The notes under the pieces are model-generated. The model saw only the letters and a program-made list of their open reading frames with translations, ran no database searches and was not told the origin of the DNA. Made by a program: the position numbers and the translations under genes. A DNA stretch of 64,000 bases from Natronorubrum tibetense GA33 (GTDB lineage Archaea > Halobacteriota > Halobacteria > Halobacteriales > Natrialbaceae): positions 186,001 to 250,000 of the forward strand of contig NZ_KB913018.1 in NCBI RefSeq assembly GCF_000383975.1, given 5' to 3'. Shown here in pieces: positions 28,466-36,863 of this stretch. How positions within the stretch are numbered: the first letter of the stretch is position 1; each line of letters begins with the position of its first letter.

Positions 28466-29344
28466 ATGACGACTGAGACCGTCCCCTCCCTAGTCGAACC
28501 GGAGTGGCTCGAGGCCCGACTAGAGACTCCGGATGTGCGCGTTGTCGACTGTACGCTTCACCTCAGCTTCGATTCCGAAACCGGAGACAGACAGTCCGAA
28601 TCCGGCCGTTCGGACTGGGAGCGCGCCCATATCCCGGGGAGCGTGTTCGCAGACATTCAGGACGATCTCTCGGCAGCTGACCCGGAGTATCCGTACCAAC
28701 GACCGACGCCCGAGAGATTCGCCGACGCGATGGAGGCATTGGGGATCGGGGACGACTCGCGGGTTGTCCTCTACGATGCGGCAGAGAACATCTGGGCGGC
28801 ACGGGCTTGGTGGTTGCTGCGGGCGTTTGGCTTCGATCGCGCGGGCATCCTGAACGGTGGCTGGAAACGCTGGACGGCCGAGGATCGCCCCATCTCCACC
28901 GCGCCACCGACGGATCAGGAGGTAACGTTCACGCCCGAGCCGAGGCCAGAGCTATTCGTCGATAAGGAGACGGTTCTGGAAGCCATCGACGATGACAGCT
29001 GTTGTCTGGTCAACGCGCTCCGGCCAGCGGATCACGCCGGGACCGGCCTCGTCAAATACGGTCGTCCCGGACGAATCCCGGACAGCGTCAACGTGCCAGC
29101 CATCGGTGACGAATCAATCGTCGGTCCAGCGGACAACACGTACCTCCCACGGCCCACACTCCGAGAGCGATTCGCCGACGTCGGCGTGATCGATACCGGT
29201 CGCGTGATCACCTACTGCGGCGGTGGAATCGCCGCCAGCAATGCCGCATTCGCACTCCATCTGCTCGGCAGAGAGAACGTGGCTGTGTATGACGGATCCC
29301 TTGCAGAGTGGGGACGGACCGATCTTCCGATGGAGACCGACTGA
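28466..29344 (+). CDS. Sulfurtransferase (thiosulfate/3-mercaptopyruvate type)
   Basis: 292 residues made of two rhodanese domains. The first (residues about 1-135, SLVEPEWLEARLETPDVRVV) is catalytically silent. The second carries the active-site loop ITYCGGGIAASNAAFAL with the Cys that holds the persulfide. Such enzymes move sulfane sulfur from thiosulfate or 3-mercaptopyruvate to acceptors such as cyanide or thiols. The loop CGGGIAAS fits the thiosulfate sulfurtransferase branch better than the CGSGVTA-type mercaptopyruvate one, but the split is not clean. It stands alone between IS debris and a secreted protein gene, in GC-rich DNA unlike the island before it. Confidence 0.85.
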   Translation: MTTETVPSLVEPEWLEARLETPDVRVVDCTLHLSFDSETGDRQSESGRSDWERAHIPGSVFADIQDDLSAADPEYPYQRPTPERFADAMEALGIGDDSRVVLYDAAENIWAARAWWLLRAFGFDRAGILNGGWKRWTAEDRPISTAPPTDQEVTFTPEPRPELFVDKETVLEAIDDDSCCLVNALRPADHAGTGLVKYGRPGRIPDSVNVPAIGDESIVGPADNTYLPRPTLRERFADVGVIDTGRVITYCGGGIAASNAAFALHLLGRENVAVYDGSLAEWGRTDLPMETD

Positions 29345-29539
29345 GTGGTCCGTTGTCTGAAGACTATCTAATACAGTGAGAGAGCCCCACCGTTCACGGC
29401 GTTGACGAGACGCGACGCATCTCATTGATGCAGGAATCCCGAGCAATGGAAGTTTTAGGCTTACAACCATGATCCTGCCGAGCGAGCACAATAAAAATGT
29501 ACGGCAAGTACTTCTAGCCAGAGACGAATATAATACGTA

Positions 29540-30469
29540 ATGGATGGAGGGAATCGGACAACTCGACGAACTGCGCTTGGCTTCATCGCCATCGGTGGTA
29601 TGCTACTAATTATGAAAAGCGCAGGATTCACAAAGACTACAGCGAATCGAATGGCTAGTGTTCGTAGCGCAGACGATGAAAATGCGCTATTGGGACTAAC
29701 AGATCACTCCACAGATGCACGAATCGAAACCGCAACTGATACGACTACAATCTACACACTCAACGACTCTCTCGGTGGGTTAGCTGAAGAAAATATAGAT
29801 GTTACTGTCGTCAGTCTTGTCAGTGATGACAGTACTCTCAACAACCCGCCAATTGAAGCGACAGTCAGTAGCGAAACAGCGCCTGAGTTTTCTGTAACGC
29901 TTCAGTGTTCTAAAAGCGATGCTACGATTGAAGCGACATACGAAGTCATCTCAAATATCGTAGCATCGAATGGACAGGTCTCCATCGATTTAACCCGGAC
30001 AACTGATGAACAGATATTCATCTCATGTGCGATTGACTATGGAGACTCGGGTAACTACCGAGATGAAGATGGTAGAGGTGCAGCACACCCGGAGGATGCA
30101 CGGGGAACAGTCACCAACCCTAGTGCGGTCAGTAGTGAGGATGGTAATTCTGCAACAGCAATATCAACGTCAGGTGGCAATACAGGAAAAGTTGGATTCA
30201 AACTCCCAACACAGTCAGCTAGAGACAGTTATCAACTCAGAGTCGTTACTCCAGGACGCACTGGAACACGCTGGGAAACATATCTTTTAGATAGAGATGG
30301 GGACGAGTTGACAGCCAGAAATGAGTTAGAGAATGGCGAAAATATATTCACATTTGATTCTAGTGAGAATGATGCCATTCGGGAGAACCACGAAGAGTTA
30401 TATATCGTATTCGAGGGTGGAACAGGGAACAATAACGAACTTCAACTTGACTATTTTGAACTCCAATAG
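29540..30469 (+). CDS. Secreted beta-rich protein, function unknown
   Basis: 309 residues. The N-terminus TTRRTALGFIAIGGMLLIMK has a twin-arginine-like pair and one hydrophobic stretch, so the protein is probably exported. The rest is Ser/Thr/Asp-rich and predicted beta: it includes TIYTLNDSLGGLAEENIDVT, DEQIFISCAIDYGDSGNYRD and a C-terminal VFEGGTGNNNELQLDYFELQ. The general pattern (signal anchor, glycine- and threonine-rich beta domain) is like DUF1102-type haloarchaeal surface proteins, but I do not recognise a specific family. The codon use is AT-richer than its neighbours on both sides, suggesting transfer. Confidence 0.6.
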   Translation: MDGGNRTTRRTALGFIAIGGMLLIMKSAGFTKTTANRMASVRSADDENALLGLTDHSTDARIETATDTTTIYTLNDSLGGLAEENIDVTVVSLVSDDSTLNNPPIEATVSSETAPEFSVTLQCSKSDATIEATYEVISNIVASNGQVSIDLTRTTDEQIFISCAIDYGDSGNYRDEDGRGAAHPEDARGTVTNPSAVSSEDGNSATAISTSGGNTGKVGFKLPTQSARDSYQLRVVTPGRTGTRWETYLLDRDGDELTARNELENGENIFTFDSSENDAIRENHEELYIVFEGGTGNNNELQLDYFELQ

Positions 30470-30596
30470 ACCCACTATACACGATTTCAAGTACTCCGTA
30501 CGACAGCGAGAGCATGTTTCTATGGGGAAGGTGAACCAGTGACGACCGTTGGGACGCACAAAGAGATCACAGTTGCTAACGTGCCCAATCGTGCCC

Positions 30597-30770
30597 TTAG
30601 AATGACGACTCTCCCCCAGTTCGATTCTCGAGTGAGTGCTCGGCCCCACTTCCGTTTTGAAGTTCGCGGTATGTCGAGCAGTTTGGGCAGCTATCGACTG
30701 CACCGTCCATGCCGAACACACGAACGAAGTCACTCGTGACGTACTCTTCGCAGTTGCTGCAAGTTGGCAT
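30597..30770 (-). CDS. Small zinc-finger protein
   Basis: 57 residues beginning MPTCSNCEEYVTSDFVRVFG. Two CxxC pairs (CSNC and CPNC) flank the VTSDFVRVFGMDGAVDS core. This matches the very common haloarchaeal one-domain zinc fingers of 50-70 residues, whose roles are largely unknown. Too short for most gene callers, but the Cys spacing and the conserved core make it convincing. It is the first of three small Cys-pair frames on this strand up to 31178. Confidence 0.65.
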   Translation of the reverse strand: MPTCSNCEEYVTSDFVRVFGMDGAVDSCPNCSTYRELQNGSGAEHSLENRTGGESSF

Positions 30771-30840
30771 GAGGCAGTCCGTAGTTTCGAATAAGCAATG
30801 ATAAATGTGCTGGTAGTTACAAGAACTCCAGAACAGCCAC

Positions 30841-30957
30841 CTAATACTGGTTGTAGCTTTTCAAGATCAAAAACACACTTATTTGAATTACTTCCTCGGT
30901 GTCACAGATCGGACAGTACACCATATCTTCCGTGTTCTCGCCCATCTTCTCCCCCAT
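30841..30957 (-). CDS. Very short zinc-ribbon-like frame, possibly truncated
   Basis: 38 residues (MGEKMGENTEDMVYCPICDT, then EEVIQISVFLILKSYNQY). Only one Cys pair (CPIC) is present, so it is half a zinc ribbon: either a fragment or a small protein that pairs with another. Three possible ATG starts exist (30957, 30945, 30924). Confidence 0.35.
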   Translation of the reverse strand: MGEKMGENTEDMVYCPICDTEEVIQISVFLILKSYNQY

Positions 30958-31028
30958 ATGGCACGCATATTACAACACACATAAGCATTTCCAATGGCTA
31001 TTCTATCCAAAGACACTTTCAATCGAGA

Positions 31029-31178
31029 TCAGTCGATGACATATTCGGATATTTGTTCAGATCCGCACACTGAACAAGTTTCGGCCGACGGTGCTACCCC
31101 TGTTCCACACTGGCGACACTCACGGACAACAGTTGTGTCGTGCTTTCGGAAGAGCACCGATACGATGAGGTCCTTCAT
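31029..31178 (-). CDS. Small zinc-ribbon protein
   Basis: 49 residues, MKDLIVSVLFRKHDTTVVRE followed by CRQCGTGVAPSAETCSVCGS. The two CxxC pairs with a 12-residue spacer form a complete zinc ribbon, followed by a beta-strand end (EQISEYVID). Small haloarchaeal proteins of this type are numerous and uncharacterised. It is a neighbour of two other tiny Cys-pair frames, with the coiled-coil/TBP pair on the other side. Confidence 0.6.
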   Translation of the reverse strand: MKDLIVSVLFRKHDTTVVRECRQCGTGVAPSAETCSVCGSEQISEYVID

Positions 31179-31280
31179 TATTGGGTACAGAGATCGTCAG
31201 ACAGGTGTGGATTAGCCAGTGTCATCCTAACTATAGAGAACCACCGACTGCCAAGCGAATCACAGCACAGCAGCCGATAG

Positions 31281-32435
31281 CTAGTCGTCAGTGGATAACG
31301 CCTCTCCCTGAAAGGCATCTTGCATGGCGTTTCGAAACGCCGTCAACTCCGCTATTTGATCCTGAACCGTCTCTTGTCTCTCTTCGACATCCTCGACTGT
31401 GTGTTCCAGAGTGCAGAGTTCACTATTGACGGATTGCTGTTGACTCTCGACGGTGGCTTCGATCTGACTGAGATCCGCTTCAACGTCTTCCTGTCGACTC
31501 TCGAACGCCGTCTCGAGCTGTTCGGTTCGGTCCTCGAAGGCCTCGAGCCGTGCATTGATGGCAGCCTGCTCGTCACGGACGGACTCGAGTTGCTCACGAA
31601 CAGCGTGCAGTTCATCCAATACCTCGGTAAGTACGCTCTCCCCAGTTCCATGGTCATCGAGGAACTCCTCCATAGCATCGGTGTAGGTTGCGAGGTCCTG
31701 AAGCTGTGACTGCAAGTACATTACACGTAGTTCGAGACTCGAGCGAGAGACGTCCAGGTCACTGAGTTCGTTAGCCAACCTATTGTGCTGTTCCTGCGAT
31801 GCATCCGCGTCGAGCATCTCGACCACCATATCGACGAGTTCATCACCGTTATTGACAGTCTCCTCAGCAGCACGGGTCGTGGCCTCAGTTGGCTGGCTCT
31901 TGATCACTGCGGCGTCGCCGCGATCAACCGATGCGGTAGTCTCAGTCGGAGCCGAGGCTGTGTCTGTTGTGGTGTCTCCCACAATATCTCCGACAGAGAC
32001 CTCATCCTCGGCCATCTCGAACTCGGTGTCTTCGGCAGTATCGTGGGACACTGACGCCTGCGCGTGAGCCTCTTCGGCGTACGTCATGGTATCAGCACTA
32101 TCTGATGTAGCTTCGCCATCGACGACCAGTTCTGGTGGCTGGTGAGTCGTTGTCTCAGCCTCGGTAGTAGTGTATTTGTACCTCGTCGTAACCGATTCCT
32201 CTGGCTCGAGTGTTCGTTTGTACTCGACTGTTTCGTCGGTTGTCGACCAGTGTGATGGTTGTGTGGTAGGAACCTGGACAGTCGTATTCGTCGGGACTGC
32301 ATCCAACACACGGACTGTTAACGAACACTCCCGTGATGACTCGAGCCGTAGTCCGATCTTCACCTCGTCACCGTTCACGTCGACGTGTTTTGTCACTGTG
32401 ACGCCTGCTTCCTCCGTAGTGAATAGGTCTGGCAT
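31281..32435 (-). CDS. Haloarchaeal coiled-coil protein divergent from TBP
   Basis: 384 residues. Residues 1 to about 105 form a beta-rich head (MPDLFTTEEAGVTVTKHVDV; WSTTDETVEYKRTLEPEESV). A Thr/Ala/Asp-rich linker follows, and from about residue 190 a long coiled coil with heptads (LSDLDVSRSSLELRVMYLQS; HAVREQLESVRDEQAAINAR; QSVNSELCTLEHTVEDVEER). No enzymatic motif. The family occurs in many haloarchaea without known function. It is transcribed away from the TBP gene, with about 250 bp in between. A scaffold or DNA-organising role is possible but not shown. Confidence 0.6.
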   Translation of the reverse strand: MPDLFTTEEAGVTVTKHVDVNGDEVKIGLRLESSRECSLTVRVLDAVPTNTTVQVPTTQPSHWSTTDETVEYKRTLEPEESVTTRYKYTTTEAETTTHQPPELVVDGEATSDSADTMTYAEEAHAQASVSHDTAEDTEFEMAEDEVSVGDIVGDTTTDTASAPTETTASVDRGDAAVIKSQPTEATTRAAEETVNNGDELVDMVVEMLDADASQEQHNRLANELSDLDVSRSSLELRVMYLQSQLQDLATYTDAMEEFLDDHGTGESVLTEVLDELHAVREQLESVRDEQAAINARLEAFEDRTEQLETAFESRQEDVEADLSQIEATVESQQQSVNSELCTLEHTVEDVEERQETVQDQIAELTAFRNAMQDAFQGEALSTDD

Positions 32436-32647
32436 CTAATGTCCCCCCTTGTACGTTAATACACAGTCAACCAACTAAACTGTTCGGAATATTAATAATT
32501 ATTGAGAATAGACATGAAGAAGCTATCACCAATAGCAATTAATTGAATAACCAGATATCGATCAGATTGCTGTTAACACTTGCTATCGTAACCATCCAGT
32601 CGTATATTCGAAAAGTTACGTGAGAGGTGTTAGATAGTAGCACTAGT

Positions 32648-32656
32648 ATTTATAAG
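32648..32656 (+). promoter_or_regulatory. TATA box of the TBP gene
   Basis: TTTATAAG ends about 28 bp before the ATG at 32684, which suits a transcript with a leader of only a few bases. Confidence 0.5.
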
Positions 32657-32683
32657 CAGCAAATACGTCTTTTTAGCTAACTA

Positions 32684-33244
32684 ATGACTGATCCAAAGGA
32701 TTCAATCAGCATCGAAAACGTAGTAGCGTCAACCGGTATCGGGCAGGAACTCGACCTCCAGAGTGTCGCAATGGACCTGGAGGGTGCCGATTACGATCCT
32801 GAAAATTTCCCCGGTCTCGTCTACCGCACCCAGAACCCCAAGTCCGCTGCCCTAATCTTCCGTTCAGGAAAGATCGTCTGTACGGGCGCCAATAGCACTG
32901 AAGCCGTTCATGGAAGCCTAAATGTCGTGTTTGACAAGCTCCGTGAACTCCAGATTCAGGTTGAGGAGGATCCCGAGATCATCGTTCAGAACATCGTCAG
33001 CAGTGCCGATCTCGGCCGCAATCTCAACCTGAACGCGATTGCAATCGGGCTCGGCCTCGAGAATATCGAATATGAACCGGAGCAGTTCCCTGGACTGGTG
33101 TACCGAATCGATGAACCTGAGGTCGTTGCCCTCCTCTTTGGCTCTGGGAAATTGGTCGTCACTGGCGGGAAGCAAATAGAAGATGCCAAACAGGCCGTCG
33201 ACGTCATCGTCAAGCGACTCGAGGACCTCGGTTTGCTCGAGTAA
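32684..33244 (+). CDS. tbp: TATA-binding protein
   Basis: 186 residues, the full length of archaeal TBP. The two direct repeats of the saddle are obvious: ENVVASTGIGQELDLQSVAM ... FPGLVYRTQNPKSAALIFRS ... GKIVCTGANS, and QNIVSSADLGRNLNLNAIAI ... FPGLVYRIDEPEVVALLFGS ... GKLVVTGGKQ. TBP recruits TFB and RNA polymerase at TATA boxes. Haloarchaea carry several TBP genes, often on megaplasmids, and this one sits within 1.5 kb of the origin and orc1. It may be the replicon's own factor for condition-specific promoters rather than the main chromosomal TBP. Confidence 0.92.
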   Translation: MTDPKDSISIENVVASTGIGQELDLQSVAMDLEGADYDPENFPGLVYRTQNPKSAALIFRSGKIVCTGANSTEAVHGSLNVVFDKLRELQIQVEEDPEIIVQNIVSSADLGRNLNLNAIAIGLGLENIEYEPEQFPGLVYRIDEPEVVALLFGSGKLVVTGGKQIEDAKQAVDVIVKRLEDLGLLE

Positions 33245-33588
33245 CGCGATTTCTTCTTATATCTGAAACTGGCTCTTAATTCTGAACTCCTCAAAAAGGA
33301 GAACCGCAGATGACGTGGTGCTCGAGGGGACCTCCGTATTGTCTGGCTGTTGTTCTCTGACGGTGAGGTCCCAGACGAGCCGTCAATCGACGATACAGAG
33401 TATCACCTCCATCTCTGGGTATCCGTCGATGAATCGAACGGAAACTAGACCCACCACCCATTCATTCGTTTCTCGAGCGTCTACATTACGGCGTTGAGCG
33501 CTCTGACGACGAGAACTGAACAGGCTACACTCGAAGCGACACGCTTGAAGAACCAAACTCGAAGGTGTTGACGGGCGTCTCCCGAGGC
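33245..33588. other. Intergenic, possible gene remnant
   Basis: No intact gene. On the plus strand a frame at about 33330-33449 reads GDLRIVWLLFSDGEVPDEPS then IDDTEYHLHLWVSVDESNGN and stops. It looks protein-like but begins at a stop codon without a start, so it may be a leftover of a deleted gene. A short hairpin (GACGGGCGTCTCCCGAGGCTC) is near 33570. Confidence 0.35.
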
Positions 33589-33708
33589 TCAAGCGTGGGC
33601 TTCGGCCTTTTCAGTAATCGTCACTGACGGCAACTCGTCGAGTGTTGTCTCGATAGCGTCACTTGGGAAGGTCAGACTCGTAGTCGTCTGTTTCTGGTCG
33701 GTGCTCAT
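33589..33708 (-). CDS. Small hypothetical protein, second of a coupled pair
   Basis: 39 residues (MSTDQKQTTTSLTFPSDAIE, then TTLDELPSVTITEKAEAHA). Its ATG overlaps the stop of the 62-residue frame by 4 bp (ATGA), a sign of real coupled genes. Acidic and Thr-rich. No family recognised. Confidence 0.35.
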   Translation of the reverse strand: MSTDQKQTTTSLTFPSDAIETTLDELPSVTITEKAEAHA

Positions 33709-33893
33709 CGGTCGACCTCGGGGAGATCTACATTCACATCGGCGGGCGTCGCGTAAGTCGGGTCGTCGACGCGGATCGTTAGCTTGCCGTCGATCACGTT
33801 GGCTGCTTCGATGACACCCGACGAGTAAACACTCAAGTTAACGTACGCGAAGGTGGGGTCGTCGCCGACTCCGCAGTCGATTAGAACGATCAC
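33705..33893 (-). CDS. Small hypothetical protein, first of a coupled pair
   Basis: 62 residues from a GTG at 33893 (VIVLIDCGVGDDPTFAYVNL). It is beta-rich with alternating hydrophobic residues and an acidic composition, ending in ATPADVNVDLPEVDR. There is no ATG in frame before an upstream stop. Coupled by ATGA to the next small gene. Lies between TBP and the origin. No function assigned. Confidence 0.38.
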   Translation of the reverse strand: MIVLIDCGVGDDPTFAYVNLSVYSSGVIEAANVIDGKLTIRVDDPTYATPADVNVDLPEVDR

Positions 33894-34104
33894 CTCGAGA
33901 GTCGCCGCCGAACGGTAGTAGTCGCTACGCCGCTGTCAAAGGAGTGTGTGCTGTTTCGCATTATGCAAGCGATGGATTGTAATCGTCTATCGAGATAGTC
34001 ACAGGGTTTGACTGCAAATGTATGGCCACATACTGTTGGAGAGAGGGCTACTGCCCTTCAAATTCGGACAATTCGATTGATTCTGATAGTACCGGTACTG
34101 GGCA

Positions 34105-34560
34105 GGGACCCCCCACATTTCACGAGAGTTCCAGAGCGCGCTGTCAACAGGATACAACGCACCACCCCCCACTTTTCACGAGTGCTTGTGAGATTGTATT
34201 ATGCATGGACTGTTCCCCCACCCCCCACATTTCACGAGAGTTCCAGAGCAATCGAGCGATCAGAGCGACTCAAGAGTTGTATTTGCAACCCCCTCCCCCC
34301 ACTTTTCACGAGAGTTGGGCCCAAACTACCGACCAGAGAAACAATCTTTGACGTTCTCCTAGACCATCTCTCCGTAGAATAGAATGCTTTTGAGTGTACT
34401 GCGGATACTGTTTATACTATATCGACTTATAATTTCTGGCTAGAGTAGGTCTCCGTTCGGGGGATCCCCTTCAATCGTAGAGAAACACTCGTGAAATGTG
34501 GGGGGAGGGGGTTCAACATTAACCCAACACTCGTGAAACAGATGAAACTCGTGAACCAGT
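34105..34560. other. Predicted replication origin with origin-recognition-box-like repeats
   Basis: Four copies of CCCCCCAC(A/T)TTTCACGAG lie in one orientation: about 34109-34127, 34165-34183, 34221-34238 and 34295-34312. On the far side is one full inverted copy (ACTCGTGAAATGTGGGGGG, 34487-34505), followed by two G-less cores (CACTCGTGAAAC near 34527 and AACTCGTGAACC near 34546). Between the two groups is an AT-rich stretch (34380-34435, with TTTATACTATATCGACTTAT), a good unwinding element. Haloarchaeal origins have inverted ORB arrays with G-runs around an AT-rich element, next to an orc1/cdc6 gene. The gene begins at 34595. Layout and location are seen; origin activity is inferred. Confidence 0.82.
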
Positions 34561-34594
34561 GGTTTTATGTTTTCTCCACTGACAGTGTCTCTCA

Positions 34595-35797
34595 ATGGGT
34601 CTCGAACCGTTCACTCCTGATTCGACCATCTTTCAGGACGAAAATGTTCTTCGCGACGGGTATCAGCCCGATACGCTGATCGAACGGGATCGAGAACTCG
34701 AGGCGTTCCAATCCGCGCTTCGGCCTGTCGTCAACGGTGCGCAACCGAAGAACCTCTTTCTGTACGGGCAGACCGGGGTCGGGAAGACGCTCGCGACGAG
34801 CATGGTTCTCGATCGGCTTGCATCTGATCTCGAGCCTATGGTTGAGATCGACCTCGAGACGATTTTCTTGAACTGCAAGTCGCTCACCTCAAGTTATCAG
34901 GTTGCCGCCCATCTCGTCAACGAGTTTCGACCGCCGGACGAACAGATCAAGACGACCGGCTATCCGTCAGGTATGATCAACAAGATGCTCTGGTCGGAGA
35001 TCAACGCACTCGACGCGACCCACTGTCTGATCGTGCTTGACGAAGTGGATTCGATCGGCAACGACGATGATATTCTCTATCAGGTCCCGCGGGCAAACGA
35101 CAACGGCCATGTCGACGAGACACAGGTCGGCGTAATCGGTATCTCGAACGATTTTACGTTCCGTGATAACCTCTCGGCGCGGGTCAAAGACTCCCTCTGT
35201 GATGAGGAGATCCTGTTTTCGCCCTACGACGCAAACGAGTTGCGACGGATTCTCGAGCAACGCGCAGAACAGGCGTTCCACCCTGGCGTCCTTGAAGACG
35301 GTGTCGTCGGGTTGGCAGCTGCGTTCGCCGCCCAGAGTAGCGGCTCTGCACGGCAAGCACTCCGGCGACTCTACAAAGCCGGCGATCTCGCTCGTGACGA
35401 AGGGACGGACTCGGTAGTCGAACGCCATATTCGGGCCGCTGATGAGGCTGTCGAACGGGACAAAGTCCACGAGGAATTGGTCAGTGTGCCGGTCCAGTCG
35501 AAACTCACGCTGTACGCGCTCTTGACGCTCGAAGCCGAAGAGAAGCTCCCGGCGAAGCGGTCGGCCATCTACAAACGATATCGGGTCGCCGCTCAAAAGA
35601 TTGGGGCGGACGTCCGGACCGATCGGACTGTCCACGATCGTCTCTCACAGTTGACGCTCAAGGGCTTCCTAGATGTCGAGGAGAAGAACAAAGGACCGAA
35701 AGGTGGCTCGTACTACGAATATCAGTTCAGTATCCGTACTGAGTTAGTGAGAGAAGCCCTGCAACGAGATTCGCGGATGGACGAACTATTCAACTAA
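34595..35797 (+). CDS. orc1: Orc1/Cdc6 replication initiator
   Basis: 400 residues. The AAA+ domain has Walker A GQTGVGKT at about residues 64-71, Walker B LIVLDEVDSIG, and the sensor region QVGVIGISNDFTFRDNLSAR. The lid follows (LRRILEQRAEQAFHPGVLED; GSARQALRRLYKAGDLARDE) and then a C-terminal winged helix (LTLYALLTLEAEEKLPAKRS; VHDRLSQLTLKGFLDVEEKN) that reads the origin boxes. It lies directly beside the repeat array and reads away from it, the typical layout in haloarchaea. A TTTTATG at 34563-34569 is a likely TATA box. The specific repeats next to it should be its own binding sites. Confidence 0.93.
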   Translation: MGLEPFTPDSTIFQDENVLRDGYQPDTLIERDRELEAFQSALRPVVNGAQPKNLFLYGQTGVGKTLATSMVLDRLASDLEPMVEIDLETIFLNCKSLTSSYQVAAHLVNEFRPPDEQIKTTGYPSGMINKMLWSEINALDATHCLIVLDEVDSIGNDDDILYQVPRANDNGHVDETQVGVIGISNDFTFRDNLSARVKDSLCDEEILFSPYDANELRRILEQRAEQAFHPGVLEDGVVGLAAAFAAQSSGSARQALRRLYKAGDLARDEGTDSVVERHIRAADEAVERDKVHEELVSVPVQSKLTLYALLTLEAEEKLPAKRSAIYKRYRVAAQKIGADVRTDRTVHDRLSQLTLKGFLDVEEKNKGPKGGSYYEYQFSIRTELVREALQRDSRMDELFN

Positions 35798-35803
35798 CGG
35801 AAT

Positions 35804-35974
35804 GTGTCCCGAAAGGGAGCATGCACTCGGGCGGCCATCGAACGGTGCGACGACTGCCGCACGCTGGACCACCTCGAGTACCAGTACCACGGTGGGCAGC
35901 CGACGGCGGACAAAACCTTGGCAACGGACGACAATGACTGGTTCTCTGACGCCTTGTATGGTACCCTCGACTAA
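35804..35974 (+). CDS. Short Cys-containing frame after orc1
   Basis: 56 residues from a GTG just 6 bp after the orc1 stop (VSRKGACTRAAIERCDDCRT, then LDHLEYQYHGGQPTADKTLA). It has a CDDC pair and an acidic tail. It could be a small protein co-transcribed with orc1 or the leftover of a longer gene. No family recognised. Confidence 0.3.
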   Translation: MSRKGACTRAAIERCDDCRTLDHLEYQYHGGQPTADKTLATDDNDWFSDALYGTLD

Positions 35975-36001
35975 CCGTGCGGTCGTTTCGACAACGCCTA
36001 T

Positions 36002-36260
36002 TCATGAATCATCGCGGCGATTCGTCGTCAGGACGGGGACCGACGCAGTGCGGAGGACCCGTTCGGAGATACTGCCGAGGAGTCGCTCGTCCAGTCCCGT
36101 GCGACCGTGGGGTCCCATCACTACCAGATTGGTTCCCGTGGAGTCAGCGTACGCGAGGGCGAGATTGTCGCCGACTCGGTCACCGATACGCTCTGCAGTC
36201 GCGTTTTCGATGTCGCCGCGTTCGTACAGGCCAATTGGGATATCCGTTTCCCAGTAACCG
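36002..36260 (-). pseudogene. Universal stress protein, C-terminal fragment
   Basis: The last 80-odd residues are clearly UspA-like: DNLALAYADSTGTNLVVMGP then HGRTGLDERLLGSISERVLR and TASVPVLTTNRRDDS. The ATP-binding motif Gly-x2-Gly-x9-Gly-Ser is complete. Upstream, the frame turns into sequence without any UspA N-terminus, so the first half is lost or scrambled. Not expected to be functional. Confidence 0.6.
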
Positions 36261-36386
36261 CCGTTTCGTCGAGACGAGTACGGCCCTCTGTACTCGAACG
36301 CTCTCTGTCGACGTTGACGATCGGGTTGATCGTGTCCGGCGTGCCGAGTCCAGGCGTCCCGAGTTTCCGTTCCGAATTGGAGTCGA

Positions 36387-36785
36387 TTATCGGCCGACCG
36401 CCTTGGTGTCGCCTGTTGTTCGGCGTTTCTTCCAACTGTCAATATCGTCGGCCCGATCAACGGACTCGACATCGGCAGTGTTGCCGAAACACAACCAGTC
36501 GCAGACGTGCATGTAGTCGCGGTCGCGCTCGAGGACGATTGCCTCAGCGTTATCCTTTGATCAGGCGAAGAGCGATTCGTGGTTGTGGTCGAACTCATCG
36601 TCCTCGACGCCCAGTTCGCACATTTCGAACTCGGATTCGAACGTCTCGCGGGCCTCCGTGCGCGACATCGCTTCGACGAGGATGTGGTACTCAAGTCCGG
36701 TCTCCATAGCCGTGATGATCCACTGCTTGGGTTCGCCGGGCTCGAATCCAGGGAGTGCGCCTTGCTTGGACTCGGCTTCAAACAT
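36387..36785 (-). pseudogene. Hypothetical gene with an in-frame TGA
   Basis: The frame starts at the ATG at 36785 (MFEAESKQGALPGFEPGEPK, QWIITAMETGLEYHILVEAM, a plausible small alpha/beta domain) and meets a TGA at 36561-36563 after HESLFA. The same frame then continues without interruption for 57 codons (SKDNAEAIVLERDRDYMHVC DWLCFGNTADVESVDR in two parts) to a TAA at 36387. Codon bias and acidity are the same on both sides, so the stop looks like a single point mutation in a gene of about 131 residues. Alternatively the first 74 residues are a complete protein. Family unknown. Confidence 0.5.
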
Positions 36786-36863
36786 TCTGGACCGCCTCCA
36801 TCTGTTGTTCCTGGTCGCTTCTTGACCTATTTCAATGGGACTCCCACACCCCGACTGTCGAGT

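Noticed and set aside
28140-28466. A 108-codon minus-strand frame before the sulfurtransferase
   Set aside because: Most of it is non-biased sequence containing the palindromic repeat; only the last 20 residues in another reading look protein-like, so at best it is a fragment.
34105-34560. CRISPR array
   Set aside because: The repeats are short, partly inverted and irregularly spaced (about 55-75 bp apart), lie next to orc1 and match an origin-box design; no cas genes are present.
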